Source of the DNA: Amphibalanus amphitrite
Taxonomy: Eukaryota > Arthropoda > Thecostraca > Balanomorpha > Balanidae
Direction of reading: 5' to 3'
Assembly (NCBI RefSeq): GCF_019059575.1
Contig: NW_024881995.1
Location: 62,001-126,000, forward strand
Length of the DNA stretch: 64,000 bases
Positions 53,135-62,846 of the stretch are shown here, in pieces (positions within the stretch are counted from its first letter, which is position 1; each line of letters begins with the position of its first letter). Position numbers and translations under genes: made by a program. The notes beneath the pieces are model-generated. The model searched no databases, was not told where the DNA came from, and saw nothing but the letters and a program-made list of their open reading frames with translations.

Positions 53135-54906
53135 CACAGTGGGCCGATATGCCATTCTAGCGCGACAGGGCCTGAATCTTCGAACGGAACCCTCGGTTTT
53201 TCCCGAGTAATTCGCGTAAAAAGCGGCCGATCGCAACGAAACTTTCAGTACCCTCGCGATAATTAATTTCGCAGCTAACTTGAAAATTTCATGACCCTGA
53301 CCTTAATGATCTTTGATCTGTGACCTTCTTTCGAGACCATGTTTGGCCGGAATCGCGATTCAGCGTATGTCGGCTCGCATTTGCCGCGACTTTGCAGTCT
53401 TTTCGTGGTTTAAAGCGTTCAAGCATGGAGTATTATGTTGCTCCCATGCATTAGGGTGGGTGTCAAGGTCACCGGAAGGTCAGGTAAGGTCATTGACCTT
53501 TGATGACCTTGGGTCAATTTTTCGAGTTTTACATGTTTCTAGGCTAGTTTTTGGAGCTGAATTCGAATCTAGCAACCATTTGAACATTTGCTATGTAGCT
53601 TTGGTGCCTTCGTAACATGTTACGAAGCTGTCAGAGGCGGTTGCCACCTACTACAAATACCCGGCAAAACCCTTACTGGTTGACCTGACCTGACCTGACC
53701 CGACCTGGCCTAAATGTATGAAGACATCATCTATGACCATAAATAACATTATCTTCGTGATCAGCACCCAAAAAACCCATAGCAGCCACCCTTTACGACG
53801 TTCTAACTGGTCCCGATTTTCCCGACTTTTGGGTCATTAACCTGACCTGGAAGATCAACCGATGACCTAGGGCCTTACAAATGGGTATCATCAGCTTTCT
53901 CTTGTCACGGGCAACACGCTCGTCTTTTCCGGGAAGCTCTAGCTCGACCAGGGGCGAAACGGCAGGGGGTCAAACGGAACCCTTCTATACGTTCGCGGCT
54001 GGAAAAACACCACTAGGGGCGAGGGTTAAGCCAAATCTGAGAACTTATTTCAGAAAGACCGCCAAAAGAGCAATTGAATGCACTTTTCCGCGACGATGTA
54101 GCTCTATTGGTCCCCGAGGTAAGGGCCGGTGTTTCGAGAAATGTTGTTATATGCAACATTTCACCTTTGATGACCTCTGGTGAAGTGACCTTTGACCTGA
54201 CCTAGAAATGACTAATTATGCTATCTGGAATTTCGGGCGCTCTTTCGAATGCCACTTACTACGTGTCTCTATGTGGCCCAGGAGCCGAGTTAGAAGGGGA
54301 GTGTTCAATCAACGCCTCCCGGCCCGGCGCGTTTGACGCCGAGCACCGGTCCGGCGCGGGTTGATGTTTGGCTGCTACATCCCAAGTCGCAAAAAGTCGC
54401 AAGAAATGACTGTTGGATCTTGTAGTGCAATGACTCATTGACATGTAGCGAGATTTTCGAAGCGGTACTTTGCGGTACTTTTTTTTAGAAGTCTATTTGT
54501 GTGTGACATCAATTATGTGAAATTATATTTTCATCTTTAAATCTTTGTGGTACAAATACATCATAACCAAGTAAGAGTTCGCCATTTTCATGTGGTTATG
54601 TGTGTTCTGCAGACCCGGAGCTATCGTTTAATGTAATAAATGTGGAATTCCTCCTCAAATTGTGATTGTTTTCGTGGATCAAAGATACGCTGTCGAAGAG
54701 TGCGGGGGACGAGTTCGGTCCAAACGATTCCGAAGTTCGTGTTTAAGCTGAGTTTTCGCCATGAAATAGCAATTGTGTTGGAAAACAAAGACCACAGCAA
54801 TGTAGTATGATCATTTTTGAACAAATTAGTATAGGTTTCATTGCACATCCACAAAGTTCGATTTTCTTACCCATGTCGTGCTAGACCTGGCGATCGGCCC
54901 AGTGTG
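53135..54906 (+). mobile_element. Transib-like non-autonomous element, copy A
   Basis: The left end CACAGTGGGCCGATATGCC begins with CACAGTG, the exact consensus heptamer of V(D)J recombination signals. The right end (reverse complement) is CACACTGGGCCGATCGCCAG. CGGTG flanks both sides exactly (53130-53134, 54907-54911), a GC-rich 5-bp duplication as expected for Transib and RAG-like elements. The 1772-bp interior has no transposase frame. It contains series of TGACCT/AGGTCA, and at about 54010-54030 a GGGGCGAGGGTTAA junction like the end of the TTAA-bounded elements. Inverted sister: 58495-60268. It sits in Gypsy-C. Confidence 0.8.
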
Positions 54907-54911
54907 CGGTG

Positions 54912-57863
54912 GGAGGCCTGCCGACATGGGACGAGGACGGGGACCCGTCCGAGGAGCTCATAGCAGCTCATGCAGCCGCGATCGCGGCTCACTACCCTCG
55001 GGTATTCAGCGTTGAAGGCCCGCTGCGAGAGATCCCGATGGTGATCGAGCTGCGCGAGGATGCGACTCCGACAGCTGTCACCGCCGCCCGTCCGGTCCCA
55101 TACGCCTGGAGAGCGGACATCAAAGCTCAGCTCGATGAACTACAGGCCCGAGGCGTCATCGCACCAGTCGACTACCCCACGGAGTCGACGACCGTCCGGA
55201 GTGCGACTGTGTGTGGACCTGACCCGGCTGAACCGGTTTGTGAAGAGGCCCACCTACCCAGTGCGACCACCGCACGACGCTGTGGCAGGCATCCCGGCTG
55301 GCAGTCGCTGGATGACGACGCTGGACGCCGCCATGAGGTACTTCCAGGTACCGCTCGCCGAGCCGTCCCAGGACCTAACATGCTTCATCACGCCCTGGGG
55401 GCGCATTAAGTTCCTCCGGGCGCCGCAGGGGTGCGTGTCCGCCGGCGATGAGTACAACCGGCGTGGTGACATGGCCCTCGGCGACATTCCGAATACGGTG
55501 AAGGTCGTGGACGACCTGCTGGCATACGACGCCACCTACCGGGACCACCTGGCGCACATCATAGCCGTGGTACAGCGCTGTGACGAGTGCGGCATCACAC
55601 TGAACCCCAAGAAGTTTGTGTTCGCCAGACACGAGGTGAACTACTGCGGCTACCGCATCACACCGGACGGCTACACCTCCGACGGAGAGAAGCTCAGAGC
55701 CATCGCCGATTTCCCCAGGCCTGAGAACGTGACCGTTCTGCGGTCGTTCATGGGACTGACCAACCAGCTCGGTGGTCTGTCGTCGGAGCTCGCCCACGCC
55801 GCCCAGCCGCTGCGAGACCTCCTGAAGGCGCGCCACCTCTGGTGCTGGACAGCACAGCACGAGGCGGCCTTCTTACGGGTCAAGTCGGTGCTCGCCGCGC
55901 CTCCCGTGATGGCGTTCTTTGATCCGAGCCTGCCGACCATGCTACAGACGGACGCCGCTCGGACCAAAGGCCTCGGATTCGCGCTGCTCCAGCGACACGG
56001 CGACACCTGGCGGCTGGTGCACTGCGGCTCCCGGTTCCTAACGGACACGGAGTCACGGTACGCCGTCGTGGAAATCGAGCTGGCCGCCGTGCTGTGGGCG
56101 TGCCGGAAGTGCCACATCTACCTCGCCGGCCTGCCGTACTTCACACTGGTCGTGGACCACCGGCCACTGGTCCCGATCTTGAACCAAAAGCAGCTGAGCT
56201 AGATCGAGAATCCCCGGCTGCAGCGGATGCGAGAGAAGCTGACGCCGTATTCCTTCACTGCCAGCTGGCAGAAAGGATCCGACCACCGCATACCGGATGC
56301 GCTGTCACGCGCTTCAACCAGCGACCCGACCGCCGACGATGAGGTTTCAGAGGACGCGGCGGACCCGCTCTACGCAGCTGTAATCGCAGCTCTGCACGCT
56401 GAGCGGGCGTCCGAGGACGGTGCGCGGCTAGCGCCGCTCGTGGACCCCAGTCTGGAGAGAATCCGAGCCGCCGCCGACCGCGACCCTGAGTACGAGCCCC
56501 TGCGAGAGGCAGTCTTGCATGGATTCCCGGAGCACCGGCACGAGGCGCCACCCGCCGTCCGCCCATACTGGGGCGTGCGGAGCATGCTGGCGCTGGACGG
56601 CGGTCTGATCGTCCACGGCCCTCGACTGGTGATCCCGCCAGCCTCCGACGCGACGTCCTCAACCGTCTGCACCAGTCACACCAGGGGATCGAGAGGACGA
56701 AACGCCGTGCCCGTCTCTGTGTGTACTGGCCGGGCGTCGACCGTGACGTCACCAACGTGGTGTCGTCCTGCCCGCGCTGCCCGCAGTTGGCGGCGAGCCA
56801 CGCTAACGAGCCGCTGTGGCAGGAGGACGACCAGCCGAGCCGGGTGTTTGAGTCGGTTTCGGCAGACTATTTCCACGTCGCCGGCCGGACGTACCTGGTC
56901 TACGCCGATCGACTGTCCGGCTGGCCGTACATCTTCACCTGCCCGAGGACAGCATCGGCCGAGCACCTGACTCGGGAGCTGCGTGCGCTGTTCGCACAGA
57001 CTGGAGTCCCGACGGTTCTCCGTACGGACGGCGGACCGCAATTCACGTCGGAAACTCTGCGCCGTTTCCTGATCCGATGGGAGGTGCGCCACGTCATCTC
57101 GTCGCCGCACTACCCGCGGTCAAACGGCCACGCCGAGGCGGCTGTCAAGGCAGCAAAGAAGCTCGTCATTACGGTCTCCATGGGCGGCCAGCTGGACGAG
57201 GAGCTGCTGAGCCGGGGCCTGCTGGAGCTGAGGAACACGCCGCGCGCAGACGGCCGATCACCGGCACAGGTGTTGTTCGGACACCCGATCCGGTCGGGCG
57301 TGCCCACGCACCACCACGCGTTCGCGCCCGAGTGCAAGCGCGCCGCCGCCGAGTGCGAACTGAAAGCCGCTGTAACCCGGGAAGCGGTCACACGCCGCCA
57401 CGACGCGACAGCGCGCCCGCTGTCGCAGCTCAACATCGGCAGCCGGGTCGACATCCAGGACACCGATAGCGGCCGCTGGGACCGCCCCGGTGTCGTGGTG
57501 GGGATCGGCCGGCGCCGCACCTACCTGGTGAAGACGGGCAGCGGGCGGCTGTACTGGAGGAACCGGCGGTTCCTGCGGCCGTACCGACCCTGCTGGACAC
57601 TGCAGCGCCACACGCCGCCAGCCCGCCCCGCACGACAGCAGCCGCGCCTGCCGCAGCCCCAGCAGCACCAGCGGAGACGATCTCTGCCGCCGCGGGAGCA
57701 GCACCGAGCGCGCCGCCGTCGCCGCAGGCCGCGCCGCGCCGCAGCGGCCGCGTGCACCAGCCCCCCAGGCGCCTGTCCGTGCGCTGGGGTGGCGCCACGT
57801 ACTGCCAGTAGTGGCCTTGTGCGCCCAGACCCGGGACGGTCTGTTTTGGGATGGTGCCAGTGA
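54912..57863 (+). pseudogene. Gypsy-C pol: RT, RNase H, integrase
   Basis: The RT N-terminus is ARPVPYAWRADIKAQLDELQ. The palm follows with RLCVDLTRLNRFVKRPTYPV, TLDAAMRYFQVPL and VVDDLLAYD (near 55510). RNase H shows LQTDAARTKGLGFAL, YAVVEIELAAVLWACRKC and LVVDHRPLVPIL. Integrase has VSADYFHVAGRTYLVYADRL, LRTDGGPQFTSETL and SPHYPRSNGHAEAAVKAAKK; the C-terminus is VVVGIGRRRTYLVKT. The substitution of the usual WAPID-like motif by SADYF is common in K02A2.6-type Gypsy elements. Fossil, broken. Confidence 0.85.
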
Positions 57864-57890
57864 AGACGATGTGATCGTCTTGAGGGGAGA

Positions 57891-58150
57891 TGTTGTGTTG
57901 CGATCCAGCCCCCGCACGGCTGCTGGCCGTGCCGGCGCGCGCCTCTGCCACTCACACCGCTGGCCGTCCCAGCTCGGCGCCTGCAAGCGCCTCTGCCGCC
58001 GCCAGCTGACGGTGCGCGCCGAGCGGCACGGCTGGCGCGGGTGACGAGGGGCGGCGCACGCCATACTTGTTGTCTTTTGTGTATCACTTGGCCTCGCTCG
58101 GATCACGGTCCAATAAATCGCTTTAGTTCTCATTATTCCTCTCTCACTCT
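57891..58150 (+). repeat. Probable 3' LTR of Gypsy-C
   Basis: A purine stretch (TTGAGGGGAGA) at 57880-57890 is directly followed by TGTTGTGTTGCGATCC, as a polypurine tract and LTR start would be. CCAATAAATCGC near 58110 could be the polyadenylation signal. The right boundary is uncertain and no partner LTR was found. Confidence 0.5.
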
Positions 58151-58229
58151 CAACCGACGAAAAGAAACAAAACAACCATATAAGGGAAAAACGAGTGTAC
58201 ATTTTGTCATCCTTGCTCGGCATTGATAG

Positions 58230-58362
58230 CGTCCTCCTGAGCCGAAATTGGCGCCCTCCTGACCCAAAATTGGCGCCCTCCTGACCCGAAATTGGCGCCC
58301 TCCTGAGCCAAAATTGGCGCCCTCACCAATTCTAGCCCCCTCCAAAAAAAATTCCTGGCTGC
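58230..58362. repeat. 22-bp tandem repeat next to a hAT-like terminus
   Basis: Four to five units of GCCAAAATTGGCGCCCTCCTGA lie at 58230-58326. They are followed by CTCCAAAAAAAATTCCTGGC and TGCGCCCCTG (to 58362), which resembles a right terminus of CAGGGGCGCAGCC-type hAT elements. The left terminus was not found. Confidence 0.6.
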
Positions 58363-58494
58363 GCCCCTGCTTGCCATCGATGTTTCGTGCATTGTATTGT
58401 GGAAATTGACAGCCCTCTATTGCGCTCTCCGGCCCGCCTAGGCGGAGTCGTTGAGAGCCAACGCCGACTAGCGACCAAGGCATTTGTACCGGTG

Positions 58495-60268
58495 CACACT
58501 GGGCCGGTCGCCAGGTCTAGCACGACATGGGTAAAAAATCGAACTTTGTGGATGTGCAATGAAACCTATACCAATTTGTTCAAAAATGATCATACTACAT
58601 TGCTGTGGTCTTTGTTTTCCAACACAATTGCTATTTCATGGCGAAAACTCAGCTTAAACACGAACTTCGGAATCGTTTGGACCGAACTCGTCCCCCGCAC
58701 TCTTCGACAACGTATCTTTGATCCACGAAAACAATCACAATTTGAGGAGGAATTCCACATTTATATACATCAAACGATAGCTCCGGGTCTGCAGAACACA
58801 CATAACCACATGAAAATGGCGAACTCGTACTTGGTTATGATGTATTGGCACCGCAAAGATTTAAAGACGAAAATATAATTTCACATAATTGATGTCACAC
58901 ACAAATAGACTTTTAAAAAAAGTACCGCGGAGTACCGCTTCGAAAATCTCGCTACATGTCAATGATTCATTGCACTACAAGATCCAACAGTCATTTTTTG
59001 CGACTTTTTGCGACTTTGGATGTACCAGCCAAACATCAACCCGCGCCGGACCGGTGCTCGGCGTCAAACGCGCCGGGCCGGGAAATGTTGATTGAACACT
59101 CCCCTTCTAACTCGGCTCTTGGGCCACATAGCGACACGTAGTAAGTGGCATTCGAAAGAGCGCCCGAAATTCCAGATGGAGTAACTAGTCATTTCTAGGT
59201 CAGGTCAAAGGTCACGTCACCAGAGGTCATCAAAGGTAAAATGTTGCATATATCAACATTTCTCGAAAGCCGGCCCTTACCTCGGGGACCAATAGAGCTA
59301 CATCGTCGCGGAAAAGTGCATTCAATTGCTCTTTTAGCGGTCTTTCTGAAATAAGCCCTCACATTTGGCTTAACCCTCGCCCCTAGTGGTGTTTTTCCAG
59401 CCGCGAACGTATAGAAGGGGTCCGTTGGACCCCCCCCCCGCCGTTTCGCCCCTGATCGAGCTAGAGCTTCGCGGAAAGGACGAGCGTGTTGCCCGTGACA
59501 AGAGGAAGCTGATGATACCCAATTGTAAGGTCCTAGGTCATCGGTTGACCTTCCAGGTCAGGTCAATGACCCAAAAGTCGGGAAAATCGGGACCTGTTAG
59601 AACGTCGTAAAGGGTGGCTGCTATGGGGTTTTTGGGTGCTGATCACGAATATAATGTTATTTACGATTATAGATGATGTCTTCATACATTTAGGCCAGGT
59701 CGGGTCAGGTCAGGTCAGGTCAACCAGTAAGGGTTTTGCCGGGTATTTGCAGTAGGTGGCAACCGCCTCTGACAGCTTTGTAACATGTTACGAAGGCACC
59801 AAAGCTACATAGTAAATGTTCAAATGGTTGCTAGATTCGAATTCAGCTCCAAAAACTAGCCTAGAAACATGTAAAACTCGAAAAAGTGAACCAAGGCCAT
59901 TAAAGGTCAATGACCTTACCTGACCTTCTGGTGACCTTGACACCCACCCTAATGCATGGGAGCAACATAATATCCCATGTTTGAACGCTTTAAACCAAGA
60001 AAAGACTGCAAACCCGCGGCTAATGCGAGCCGACATACGCTGAATCGCGATTCCGGTCAAACATGGTCTAGAAAGAAGGTCACAGGTCAAAGATCATTAA
60101 GGTCAGGGTCATGAAATTTTAAGGTTAACTGTAAAAGTAGTTATCGCGAGGGCCCTGAAAGTTTCGTTGCGATCGGCCGCTTTTTACGCGAATTACTCGC
60201 GAAAAACCAAGGGTTCCGTTCGAAGATTCAGGCCCCGTCGCGCTAGAATGGCATATCGGCCCACTGTG
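58495..60268 (-). mobile_element. Transib-like non-autonomous element, copy B (inverted)
   Basis: An inverted relative of 53135-54906, 1774 bp. The left end is CACACTGGGCCGGTCGCCAG; the right end (reverse complement) is CACAGTGGGCCGATATGCC. CGGTG flanks both sides (58490-58494, 60269-60273), the same pentamer as copy A. The copies are similar throughout but differ at scattered bases, so they are older than the hAT twins. The interior carries TTAACCCTCGCCCC at about 59370-59385 and runs of AGGTCA. No transposase frame; the ~160-codon frame at 58387-58878 crosses the boundary and is not a gene. Confidence 0.8.
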
Positions 60269-60306
60269 CGGTGGTCACCGGGTGCCCCTCCCCAACGCCC
60301 TTCCCT

Positions 60307-60700
60307 TTACCTCCTACACATTATATTAAACAACTGTAGGGGTTTTCCCCTGAGCTCTTTGGCTTCAGCGCGGGGTTTTTGCCCTTTGCGATAGGCGTCA
60401 GGGTTTTTGTTATTTAGGATTTGTCCTTGACCAACACACCCCACATCAGTACACTGACACCCTTTCACAAGTGTATGAATCTGTAAATAAATGTAACAAG
60501 TGTCTGCGTCTGTGTTTTGTTCCGGCTTTTTCGGCACTTTGGCTAAAATTAAGTACTCCAATAAGATTTGCTCACACATACTAAGGTTAGGCTCCCACGT
60601 TGCTATTGCTTCCGGGTTCACATAAACCGGCTTAATGTAAAACTTGGTTCCTGGCCAAAATTGCCAGATGTAATGACCCCCGGCTCCAGACTGGCTTTAG
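60307..60700 (-). CDS. Candidate host exon with chromodomain-like stretch
   Basis: The minus-strand frame reads FWPGTKFYIKPVYVNPEAIA and then TWEPNLSMCEQILLEYL. Its spacing of aromatic and Lys residues before TWEP and the following Leu-rich helix recall the end of a chromodomain (YLVKWKGY...TWEP...LLxEY), but the usual KW is not there. The remainder is Lys-rich with four cysteines (CQCTDVGC). There is no confirmed start or splice site. It could be a host gene fragment or part of an unrecognised element. Confidence 0.3.
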
Positions 60701-60819
60701 AGTTTAGGCTGGCGGAGCAAAAAAGAAAAAAGAAAGAGCGGCCATATCGGGGGCACACCCACGAGGGATTTACGAAAGGCCTGGCGTTTTGAAGTAAATT
60801 CTTCAACGTTTTGGATCAG

Positions 60820-61134
60820 TTAGGGGACAGAGCGCAGACGCTTCCGTTTATCGTTATCGTCCACAATGACCTCGTCGATCGTGAAAACGTCACCCTGTAC
60901 TGGACTGGTCATCCTTGGATCCAGACAAACTCGGCTCGCCCCTGGTGTATCCAGCTCACTCACCGGAAAAAAAAACAGAATCACTGCTGCGGGTGAACCG
61001 ACCAGTCGCGCTAGTTCACAAATTAGCTTCTCTGATTCATTCACTCTGAATTCCAAATAAACTGAATTTTGGTAAGGGGCTCTTATTTCAGTCACATCAC
61101 CACTGCACAGAACTTGCGAGACGCTAGAGGCCAA
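60820..61134 (-). CDS. Candidate small ORF or first exon
   Basis: A 104-codon frame starting with ATG at 61134. It has a balanced composition (YQNSVYLEFRVNESEKLICE, then ELARLVGSPAAVI) and a charged tail (DEVIVDDNDKRKRLRSV). A GTGAGT donor-like site occurs at about codon 58, so the first exon may be shorter. Not recognised. It lies downstream of the D2HGDH exon on the same strand. Confidence 0.3.
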   Translation of the reverse strand: MASSVSQVLCSGDVTEIRAPYQNSVYLEFRVNESEKLICELARLVGSPAAVILFFFPVSELDTPGASRVCLDPRMTSPVQGDVFTIDEVIVDDNDKRKRLRSVP

Positions 61135-61199
61135 TCATGGCTGCGCGAAGATGGGAAAATACTAAATGCATGGTCTACACAAGGTGCGACTTAAAGTGC

Positions 61200-61688
61200 G
61201 ACTTGAAATAAATAGAAAGAGGTAAATTGCAAATTGTATTGTGAAAAATAAAACATAATTAGCTGACAGGGAGTAAAAGATCTTTCCCAAGCCAAGCTTC
61301 CTTTGACAATACACACACAGAGGAAATGCAGAGTGCGACAAGACACAAATGATATCTTTATTTAAAGAAAAAGCCATAGCATACAATACATATAGCATAA
61401 GCAACAAGCATAAACAGCCTCTGGAAAATAATTTAAGGACATCATGGCCATTCCTCATTCCTCTGCCAAACCAATTCCATTCCGCGTGAATTTTTCCCAT
61501 TTCTTTGTACGAGTATTTTTCATAGTTTTCTTTACAGCAGTCAAGGTAGATAGTTTTCAGAATTAAGCAGTAAACAAAGAAGAATTTCATTGTTTTTTGG
61601 AAGCCCATTCCGACCACATCGATCTCTAAAAGACGATCTCTAAAACTGCTCACAGCGATTGAGCGAGCCCAGCACTCTGACGCTGACT
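61200..61688 (-). other. Probable D2HGDH 3' UTR
   Basis: AT-rich sequence downstream of the stop. AAATAAAG (about 61352-61359) and AATAAA-like words on the minus strand could serve as polyadenylation signals. A 176-codon frame crosses the stop codon in another phase but lacks any motif and has UTR-like composition. Confidence 0.4.
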
Positions 61689-61945
61689 TCATTCGGTGGG
61701 CAAAACTTTATACGGGTTCAGGATACCTTGCGGGTCCATGGCGTGCTTTAGCGTCTTCATGAGACGTAGGGCGACCGGCGTCTTGTTCAGATGGAGAAGG
61801 TTGCGCTTTTTGAAGCCGATGCCATGTTCAGCGCTAATGCTGCCACCGTTCTTGGCAGTCCACTCGAACAGGTGAGGCTCAATGGCTGCTTCCAGCTCCG
61901 CGTCGAAACGTGGCGCAGTCACATTCAGATGGATGTTCCCGTCGC
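61689..61945 (-). CDS. D2HGDH: D-2-hydroxyglutarate dehydrogenase, terminal exon
   Basis: Encodes [32 protein letters not shown] and the end [13 protein letters not shown], about 85 residues. This is the C-terminal FAD-oxidase domain of mitochondrial D-2-hydroxyglutarate dehydrogenase, which oxidises D-2-hydroxyglutarate to 2-oxoglutarate. The GDGNxHLN block carries the metal- and substrate-binding histidine and SAEHGIG is a family signature. The exon boundary is set by a TTCGGTAG acceptor next to the glycine codon, and the gene stops with TGA at 61689-61691. Upstream exons must lie beyond the visible intron (higher coordinates) and were not found up to 64000. The relation to D-lactate dehydrogenase is close, but ILNPYKVLP fits D2HGDH best. 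Confidence 0.8.
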
Positions 61946-62147
61946 CTACCGAATACAGAGAAATGTCAATCAAGCCACCCGTTCATCCTGGGCTGCAACT
62001 GCAACCGAGCTGCTTGTTCTGTTGGCTTGTCGCCATATGGAAATATATAATATGTATAGAACGAGGCCGGTGCAAATAAATTTTCAAGGCCGACTCAGCC
62101 TGGAAACTCAAACTCGGCTTTCGGCCTCGTTCAAAGATCATTAACTC

Positions 62148-62560
62148 ACGCCCCGCTGGGGGTCCTGGATTTCGACGCCCTGCTGGGGGGGGGGGGGGGT
62201 TGAACAACCCCCTTCTAACTCGACTCCTGAGCCACGTAGCGATACGCGGAAGGCGGCGTTCGAAAGAGCGCAAAAAATGACGAAAACACTTCAGTACACT
62301 TTGGTCACTTTTTTGGTCAGGTCTAAGGTCAGGTCACCAGAGGCCAGTGAAGGCAAAATTTCGACGATTTTCAGGTCGAATGTCAACAATTTCCAAGAAG
62401 CCAACGCATAACTCGGGAACACATAGAACTAGAGTGTCGCGCAAAATCGCATTCGATAGCCCTATTAACGCCCTTTTCTGAGTATTGTTTCAGATTTGAC
62501 CTAGCGTGAAGCGTCAACGGTTTTGCCTGCAGGGCAGGGGCGGTGTCACGGATTTTTGAT
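62148..62560. mobile_element. Diverged fragment of the AGGTCA-rich element family
   Basis: ACGCCCCGCTGGGGG and a long G-run, then CCCCCTTCTAACTCG, GCCACGTAGCGA, TTCGAAAGAGCGC and TCAGGTCACCAGAGG occur in the same order as in 59090-59420 of the Transib-like copy B. Neither terminus is visible. It lies in the presumed D2HGDH intron. The following CAGGGGCGGTGTCACGG near 62535 resembles a hAT left terminus without a partner. Confidence 0.55.
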
Positions 62561-62846
62561 AGGGGGGACGGATTGACTGACCGAAACCCCTAAAAGACTG
62601 TCTTCCCGATTTCTGCCCTGTGTACTACAAATTGTTACCACCACTACGACACCGCAATTAAGCACACTGCAGTGCTAGCACAATGGAATTTAACCAAATA
62701 ACGCACCTTATATCATATACGCAGACTTCAATTTTTTTAAGGCGTTAGTTTTTTAGAAACAGCTTTTGACGAACCGAGCCGCACATGTTTTGGTTGATAT
62801 CCCCCACAGAGCAAATATTCACGCCGTACACTTACCTCTGTTGCAG
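62561..62846. other. Intronic or intergenic stretch
   Basis: AT-rich, no coding signal. It ends in a pyrimidine-rich ACTTACCTCTGTTGCAG that serves as acceptor for the exon starting at 62847. Confidence 0.4.

Larger units (their letters stand above)
51274..58150 (+). mobile_element. Broken Ty3/Gypsy retrotransposon (Gypsy-C)
   Basis: A plus-strand element with protease (51480-51800), a 93-bp minisatellite in the open frame (52251-53129), RT and RNase H (54960-56202), integrase (56700-57560) and a probable 3' LTR from 57891. Two later insertions split it: a LINE fragment (51820-52153, 12-bp duplication) and a Transib-like element (53135-54906, 5-bp duplication). Neither a 5' LTR nor gag was recognised. 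It is broken, with a few breaks besides the inserts. Age is uncertain. Confidence 0.8.

Noticed and set aside
51887-53236. 449-codon minus-strand frame and two extra plus-strand frames
   Set aside because: They arise because a 93-bp repeat unit is divisible by three; products are low-complexity repeats.
53680-53710. TGACCT series as a hormone-response enhancer
   Set aside because: The words sit inside repetitive elements and no linked host promoter is seen; kept only as a low-interest finding.
58387-58878. 163-codon plus-strand frame
   Set aside because: It starts outside and runs into the Transib-like element; the matching region of copy A lies in a different context, so it is not a gene.
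61162-61692. 176-codon minus-strand frame overlapping the D2HGDH stop
   Set aside because: Phe/Leu/Tyr-rich, AT-rich and in a different phase; more likely 3' UTR read by chance.
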